Positions 58,332 through 64,000 of a stretch of 64,000 bases of DNA are shown piece by piece. Both the position numbers and the translations under genes were made by a program. The DNA comes from Prunus persica (lineage: Eukaryota > Streptophyta > Magnoliopsida > Rosales > Rosaceae): NCBI RefSeq assembly GCF_000346465.2, contig NC_034015.1:3144658-3208657 (forward strand), in the 5' to 3' direction. The notes under the pieces were generated by a model. The model did not search any database, was not told the DNA's origin, and saw only the letters and a list, made by a program, of their open reading frames with translations. The number at the start of each line of letters is the position of its first letter. Position 1 is the stretch's first letter.

Positions 58332-59352
58332 CTATGTCAGGGTACCAACTGGAGTCAGGTGGCTATATGATTGAGCCCCAACAAAGGAAGGAAATGAGTT
58401 TGGGCCATTGTAGCGATGAGGACATGTTGCAGTAGTATGTTGATTGGTATTGTAGGCGGTGCACCAAGTTGGTCTCAAGACACCAGAAGCTGAGTTGGGC
58501 CGGGCAGAGTGTTTGCTAGAAGCGGCAGATTGGGCCTGAAGCGGTAGAATGGGCCCAAGGAGGCTGAAAGGAAGGCCAGTTGCTTTCAAATCCAGAACTT
58601 GCAGCAAAAGAAGGCCACAGTTAATTAGGCCATTGGGGCTGCTGGGAACTATTCCACGAGTTGCTCCAGAAAGATGAGAAGTTGCTCCAGCCACCACGCT
58701 AGCGGCTGCGGCCACCACGCCTATTGCTGGAAGAGCCACCACCACGGTGAGAAGGGAAGGAAGTATGGCCGGCGGAGTGAGGAGAGGATTGGGTGGCCAT
58801 TAGCACTGTGTTTTGATCAAGAGAGATTCGAAGAGCCTGTGCATCAAAAGCTAACAAACAAGCACGAAGATCAGCAAACTGAGGAAGTGGAGGAAAATTG
58901 AGAATTGCCGTGACGAGCATTTTGTAATCATGTCCTAAACTCTGAAGCACAGAAGTGATAAGTTCTTTTGAGGAGACAGGTTCATTGATGACATCCAGTG
59001 AATCGGCAAGGGACTTAGCATGACGAAGGTAAGAATCAATAGGTTGAGAGCCCTTTTGCAAATCCATGAGTTGAAAACGAAGAGCAGATTCACTGGCCAT
59101 ACTGGATTGAAAGAAGTGGTGTTGGAGACACTCCCAGAGATCAAGGGCAGAGGTGTAGCCGACGGTGAGAGAGAGAATGGACTCAGAGAGTGTACTGGTG
59201 ATGTAGCTAACAATGAGTTGGTCTTGTTGGTACCACTGAGAATGGGCGAGATTGGTTTGGGTAAGAGTGGCGGTGGTGGTTATGGGTGTTGCGGTGGTAG
59301 AAGTGGAGGTTTGGGTAGAAGATTGTTTATGAGTGTCATTTCCAGAGGTCAT
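58332..59352 (-). pseudogene. gag: Element E: gag
   Basis: The frame 59352-58699 (217 aa) begins with a Thr/Ser-rich stretch and has a Copia gag domain (DLWECLQHHFFQSS, SYLRHAKSLADSL, LQSLGHDYKMLVTAI). It ends in a Gly/Arg/Ser-rich RNA-binding tail. A shifted frame (58745-58332) continues with the gag tail and CTAYNTNQHTTATC. The shift lies near 58700-58740. Confidence 0.83.
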
Positions 59353-59538
59353 GACCGACTAAAAAGGGTTTGAGTTGGCAGAGCCAAAGAAGATAGTTGG
59401 AGTCAGTAAGCTTGATAAAATGAGAAGAGTGGGGCCAAGGTGGGAGATGGTGGATTCAGACAAAGCCATGAGGTGGACCTAAAGGAGAAGAGGATCAAAT
59501 AATGGAGAGGGAGAAAACCCTAGCTTAGGCTGATACCA

Positions 59539-59750
59539 TGTAGAGAATATATTTCCTTGTATTTAACAGATTACACAAAGTCCTTATTTATACTTGTACA
59601 GTATATCTACTTAAGGTAGGAAATAATATAGACATAAATACAATCCAATTTATAGTAGGAAATCCGATTTACAATATGAAAGGCTAATTGCTAGGAGGAG
59701 ATTGTGAAGTTGAATTCCATGTAGGCTAGGAAAGGGAAGCTGCATTAACA
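59539..59750 (-). repeat. 5' LTR of element E
   Basis: 212 bp, beginning TGTAGAGAAT on the plus strand immediately after the PBS, and ending GCATTAACA before the TSD TCTAC. Confidence 0.92.
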
Positions 59751-59755
59751 TCTAC

Positions 59756-60109
59756 CCCTTAGTAGATGGCCAGGGAAGTTGCCAAAGTCCATACTCAAAC
59801 TAATGTAAGAAAATCATCTTTTAGTCAGCCATGGATTGTTCACTATTTTAATGTTCAAGTTTCTTTTTTAACTATGACTTCATTCCAAATTCATGCAGCT
59901 TCGTTCAATAGTTTCTACCAATATGGTGCATGTCATATTCTGTGACATCTTATTACTTTGTGATGATTATTTCTTTTTGTTGATTGTGAACTTTGAAATA
60001 GACATAGTGAATCTCAAGATTGTTGTGGATGGGTTGGAGCCGAATTCCATTAATCTGTCTGAGTCGACCAAGACCGTGCTCAAGTCAAACAACCTGATGG
60101 ATGAGAATT
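59756..60109 (+). pseudogene. Partial duplicate of the arabinofuranosidase gene, second part
   Basis: It continues the match to the main gene (about 12720-13072) through the end of intron 15 and most of exon 16 (VDGLEPNSINLSES recognisable). Homology stops inside exon 16 at GAGAATTCC, where element D sequence begins. The exon 17 equivalent is absent from the window. Confidence 0.9.
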
Positions 60110-61183
60110 CCCAATAAACCCTAAATGGTTCTCCCCAGACCTGCCAAGTCTTCTCCTCAATTTCTCTTCTCTTCCTTCGATTCATCCTCATTTTGTGAAA
60201 TCCTTCTCAGTCCAAACACACAGAACCAAGATTTTTGGGAGCTCTAGAGCCTTCCCACATCTGTTCAATGGCCATCTCCTATCTTTGGCTACCACCTCTT
60301 TTTCTTTACTCCCATATTTGATGGCAAGAGCTTATATGAGAAAGAAATGGGTAAGGGCGTTGGTCTAAATGGTGCATTTTCTCCTAGCAACCTGTGCGCG
60401 CTAATATCCTCTGTTTTTTTTGAATGGCCTGCCTTGAGGTTTGCCTTTGGCCACGTGCTAGAGTCTCCCAGCAGTCTGCATACGTGAGTAAACCTTGGCT
60501 TCTGTCGTGGTTTTGTCTCCTGCCATGTGTTGGAGACTTTCGATTATTTTCTTAGTCATTTGGGCCATCCTAGGGTGATGGGTTAGTCCACTAAGGCAAT
60601 GGGCCAACTTCCTAAAGTGATGAACTATTTTTATTAAGGTGATGGGCCAATTTTCTAAAGTAACGGGCTACCTTTTTCTCTCTTTTATGCTTACCCATAT
60701 ATTTGGGCTTAAGAAATGGGCTTGAGTTTTGGGGCTCCCAAACAGCCCAAAACTTCCATTTCTTGGCTCATCAATGGTCCTTATGAATGCTCGTTACCAT
60801 CCATACCACAACCCACTAAGCAATCTTTGGGCATTTTTGTGGCTTGGGCCCACTTACGCTTGTAGCGTGGCTATGTGCAAAATAAGGGTTTTCTGCTTGG
60901 CATTGCATGTCGATTGGCGTGCTCGAATTTTATCGCTTTGAAGGGGGATATGATGCTTGACGGGATAATTAGCTTAGGCTCGTAGAGACGGTGTATTTTA
61001 TAGGGTCATTTCAATTCTTAGCCAATGGATTACATATTTATTTGGTATAGCACGTGGATCGTGACTCGTGCGAACGTGAATGACGAACTTTCACATGATC
61101 CAAATCGGGTATCTTCTTAATAAGGTGTTGCACTGGCCCGAGATTTTATTTGAGCCCAACCCTGAATTTTTTGGGCCTCAACA
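60110..61183 (-). repeat. Truncated 3' LTR of element D
   Basis: About 1.07 kb, against 1.55 kb for related LTRs. The outer TG end is missing, so a deletion accompanied or followed insertion. The inner end and PPT are intact. Confidence 0.78.
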
Positions 61184-61199
61184 TTAGCCCCCTTAATTA

Positions 61200-62574
61200 T
61201 TAGGGCCATGAAAGGTGCTGGAATGGGCCGAATAATTAAACCTGACCTAAAAAAAATAAATTTATAATCATAGGAGATCCCCTTTTCTTCCCGCATGCAA
61301 AATGACGATGTGTCATGATAAGCTCCAATAGTTATTTGCAGTTTCCCAATACCAACTTACTCCTTCCTCCTTTTCATCTATTATTTCTTTCTTCTTTTCA
61401 TTCCTCTTTACGCGCACCAGACCAAGCCTTTCCCCATCACTTTTCTCTTCCGTCTCTTTCTTTCCTCCAACGAACTCAAAGCGAGAGAGAATGAGATCGA
61501 GCAAAACCACCCATCTTCAGCCGCGAGAAGGAAGTTCGAGCCAAAACCGACTCCATCATCTCCCTGTACGAAGAAACCCACTTGCTGTTGCTGGAAGAGA
61601 CCTCTTCGTGCGGGCTTTTCTTCTAAAAATCCCGATTTTCCCCTTTCTTGGTGTATCTGAGGCTATCCTTTGAGTGGATTAACAAGGCATGCCTTTTTCT
61701 CTTGCAATTTCTTGACTCTATTGAGGGGTTTGTTGGGTTCTGCATCGTGGGTTTTGCTCTTTGTTTTAGCAGCCAAGCACCCAACTCCTTTGACCCATCT
61801 ATCTTTTGTTGCCATCACAATGAGGGTACTTATGGCTTAGGCGCTAGCAAGGAAGGGTTCACGTTAGTCTTAGGGTTCTCCCTTTTTTTTGTTGATGTTT
61901 TCGCAAGCTGCTAAAAGGGTGCCAAAATTGTGAAGAGGAATCTCTAGTATGGAGTGCTCTCTTTTCTTTTCTTCATTTTTCTTTATTGTGTGCTGGGCTT
62001 CTTTGTGCTAGTGAAAAGGCTAACCTTTGTGTGATCCACTGCTCTGTGATTGTAGATTTATATGTTTCTGTCACAGGAAAGAAGAGGTGCCGAAAGCCTG
62101 TGTCACATGCCTCATTACTGGAAGCTTTGAGCACACCAGCTTCGTAACTTGAGCATTTAGACTTCTATCTTGGCCTTTCGATAAGTAGTTCTGCTCTTTT
62201 GCTGGAATTGTGAGTCATTCTTTTGACTTTGTAGGAATAGACATAGACTGGTGTTTTCCTAGGTTCATTCTTCCTGTGAACACGTGCTTGATTAGCTTTG
62301 GACTTTCTCCTATGTCGCGGAAAATAGAGATTGACAGGATGCATGTCTTGCAATGCTTGGATTTTTTTCACTATTGAGAGAGAATTTGCTTACCATGGGT
62401 TTGAGTGATAAATTCCATGTTGCTTGGACATTTGTTTAACCGCTTCTTTTGGCGTGAGCTTAACTTGTCGTGCTTGGCACATATTTCATGTGTGCTATGT
62501 TCTTGACCCTCACTTCTCTTTCTCTTTTCTTTTTCTTTTTTTCTGCAAGGGTCCGTCACTTGCCAAGATTTGCC
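61200..62574. other. Element D sequence between the LTR and the PMD gene
   Basis: Pyrimidine-rich on the plus strand near 61360-61460, matching the purine-rich part of element B in reverse. The short open frames lack recognisable domains. It may contain the promoter and leader of the antisense gene; an acceptor-like TTTTTTTCTGCAAG lies near 62536-62549. Confidence 0.45.
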
Positions 62575-64000
62575 ATGGCATCCATTAACCCGCAGTCAAT
62601 CATTAGCGACCACATTTATTCGCTAGATGACAGATTGAAGAGGGGAAGGCCCCCTCCACTGCTTGAGAATGCTTGCGAAGACGCTGTCTTTGGTGAAGAG
62701 CCAGCACTAGAAACTACTCCAGTGATTGATCCTGCGTCTAAATCGACGTGTTGTATAGAGAAGAGCTCATTTCCGACAGTTCCCTTATTTTTTTCAGTAT
62801 CCATGTGGCATCAGTAAGGGTTGGTCAAAGTGGGTTGACCGTGAACTAAGGGACCCATCTACTTGCGACACCCTATACCAGATGGGGGTGCTAGACGCCA
62901 TCTTCCTCTCAAAGGCATGTGACATTCACGTTGAAGCCAAGATGCTTTGCCACGTGGTTAGGCGATGGAGTGCCGAGACACACACCTTTAATTGTTTATG
63001 GGGGGAGTTTACCCCCACGCTTAAGGATGTGGCTAACATTTTTCACCTCCCCATTTGTGGCTGCCAAGATCCTTTGAACGTCGCACTGACTCAAGATGAC
63101 AAAAAGAAGCTTGAGATCTTATGGAGGGGTGCCTCGACTGCTCCTAGCACCTCTCTGCGATTTAGCAATTGGATATAGTATTTCGGGGATGCCAACAGGA
63201 ATGAGCTGTGTCGTCTTGCCGCATTTATATCATTATGGCTTGGGAGATTCATCTTCTGTGATTTTTCTTAAGATTGCATGAGCTGGTGTTCCCTTTGGCC
63301 TTGGCAATAGCACGTGGCAGCATGATTCCTGTTGCCCCCATGTTCTTGGGACACCAATACCGCCTACTTGACTTGGTTCAGTTTCTTGAAAAAGGGGCAG
63401 CATGGACTATGGCTGTGGAAACCCTTCTGAACTTAAGCTTTCTGCAAGTATTCTTGTGGGCGTGGTTCAAAGGGATTGCTGTGTCCCCACTTCCCTGTAC
63501 CAGAAAGACTCCCTCTAGTTTGTTGGTGGTCCCAAGGAATGCAAATGAAGGGTCAGAATTTTCTAGAGCTACTAGATGATATTGAGAACTTCATTTTTCA
63601 TCCCTATTGTGTTCTGCCAGAGGGATTTAAGCATATGCCCCTCTATGCTGATTCTGACAGTCTAGTTGAGGCCCCGACAATGACGGCACAAGGTCGTCAG
63701 TTAAGAAGAGAAGCGTTGTTAAGCGTCACGTGCCTCCCTTTGCCCACACTAGGCAATCATCGCTTGGAGGCTTCCATGCATTATTCACCGCACCGAGTTA
63801 GACAGCAGTTTGGGCTCGATCAAGTTGTGCCTTTCAGTCCGAACCATGGCAATCCTTTACCAATGCATAGGGTCTTTTAGAGCGGGGATAACGTGTCGGG
63901 AGACGGCAGGCCTCTTGCCCTTACATTGGGTGATAGGGAAAGAGTCAGTGGCTTTTCAAAAGCTTACCAAGCTTATTAGAATTGCTGTGTTGCTTCATTC
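62575..64000 (+). pseudogene. Plant-mobile-domain gene of element D (antisense to the element), broken, cut by the window end
   Basis: Homologue of the element B antisense gene, starting at an ATG in the same context (TTGCCATG) with RGRPPPLL near its N-terminus. It contains the PMD hallmark GEFTPTLKDVANIFHLPICG near 63005-63060. Breaks: one extra T in a T-run near 62795, TAG at 63176-63178 where B has Gln, a TAA plus frame change near 63270, another frame change near 63500 and TAG at 63878. Where B has its TGA at 28551, D retains the Trp codon, so the two copies decayed separately. Homology continues to the window end. Confidence 0.65.

Larger units (their letters stand above)
56736..59750 (-). 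mobile_element. Element E: internally deleted Ty1/Copia retrotransposon (-)
   Basis: 3015 bp with 212-bp LTRs (56736-56947, 59539-59750) and TSD TCTAC (56731-56735, 59751-59755). The PBS (TGGTATCAGCCTAAGC on the minus strand, 59523-59538) adjoins the right LTR. A run of 17 C (17 G on the minus strand) at 56949-56965 forms the PPT. Gag is present, but integrase and the first part of RT are missing, so the element cannot move on its own. Confidence 0.92.
60110..64000 (-). mobile_element. Element D: truncated Tat-type Ty3/Gypsy element (-), runs off the window
   Basis: 60110-61183 is a 3' LTR whose inner end reads TGTTGAGGCCC on the minus strand, like the LTRs of element B and the solo LTR at 42822. 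A PPT (AATTAAGGGGGCTAA on the minus strand, 61184-61198) adjoins it. Internal sequence beside it resembles B 31680-31835 reversed. A plus-strand PMD gene follows, antisense to the element. The outer LTR end is truncated at the duplicated exon. Confidence 0.82.

Noticed and set aside
1..64000. CRISPR arrays, bacterial operons or integrated pararetrovirus
   Set aside because: There are no spaced short direct repeats, and the split coding exons are eukaryotic. Every RT found is of Copia or Gypsy type with LTRs or an integrase, not a caulimovirus layout.

Overview
The window is nuclear DNA from a flowering plant: one large multi-exon gene with GT-AG introns and an AT-rich background, followed by about 46 kb that is almost entirely layered LTR retrotransposons. 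A Rosaceae species is my best guess, from the general look of the gene and the element types. This is an inference and no base in the window proves it.

Layout. 1-2100 is upstream sequence with a possible MITE. 2707-13895 (+) is an intact 17-coding-exon GH51 alpha-L-arabinofuranosidase gene of the ASD1/ARF type; the spliced reading frame is 2034 nt (677 aa). 13896-16015 is 3' flank with a 23-bp tandem repeat and a SINE. 16021-41689 is an old minus-strand Ty1/Copia element (called A) that took two later insertions. The first is a 17.5-kb Ty3/Gypsy element of the Tat/Ogre type (B, 16389-33906, + strand, TSD gcttc) inside A's 3' LTR. The second is a 2.65-kb probable solo LTR (C, 35405-38056, TSD atttg) inside A's reverse transcriptase. 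42822-44374 is a solo LTR related to B. 44380-46282 looks like the end of another LTR retrotransposon. 46283-51187 is Copia element F (-), which abuts the truncated Copia element G (+, 51188-55450). G's reverse transcriptase is split by a complete Cassandra-type TRIM with 5S-rRNA-like LTRs (H, 53494-54111). 55455-60109 is a broken partial duplicate of the arabinofuranosidase gene (introns 10-15, exons 15-16), itself interrupted by the deleted Copia element E (56736-59750). 60110-64000 is a truncated minus-strand relative of B (D).

The most unusual object is inside element B. Downstream of gag-pol it carries an antisense, intron-containing gene with a plant mobile domain (PMD, MAIN/MAIL-like). 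The 3' half of that gene has been copied in inverted orientation, giving two arms of about 1.76 kb (25243-26998 and 29152-30928) around a 2.15-kb loop. Any read-through transcript would fold into a long double-stranded RNA. The related element D has the same PMD gene in the same relative position, antisense and next to the 3' LTR, so the cargo belongs to the family; D is cut off before it could show whether it shares the inverted duplication. B has nearly identical LTRs, a 5-bp TSD and an intact empty-site comparison, yet its single pol reading frame contains five in-frame stops. That suggests recent mobilisation in trans by a relative.

Only the arabinofuranosidase gene appears to be a functional host gene. 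All other coding regions are retrotransposon proteins or their remains, most with stops, frameshifts or deletions.
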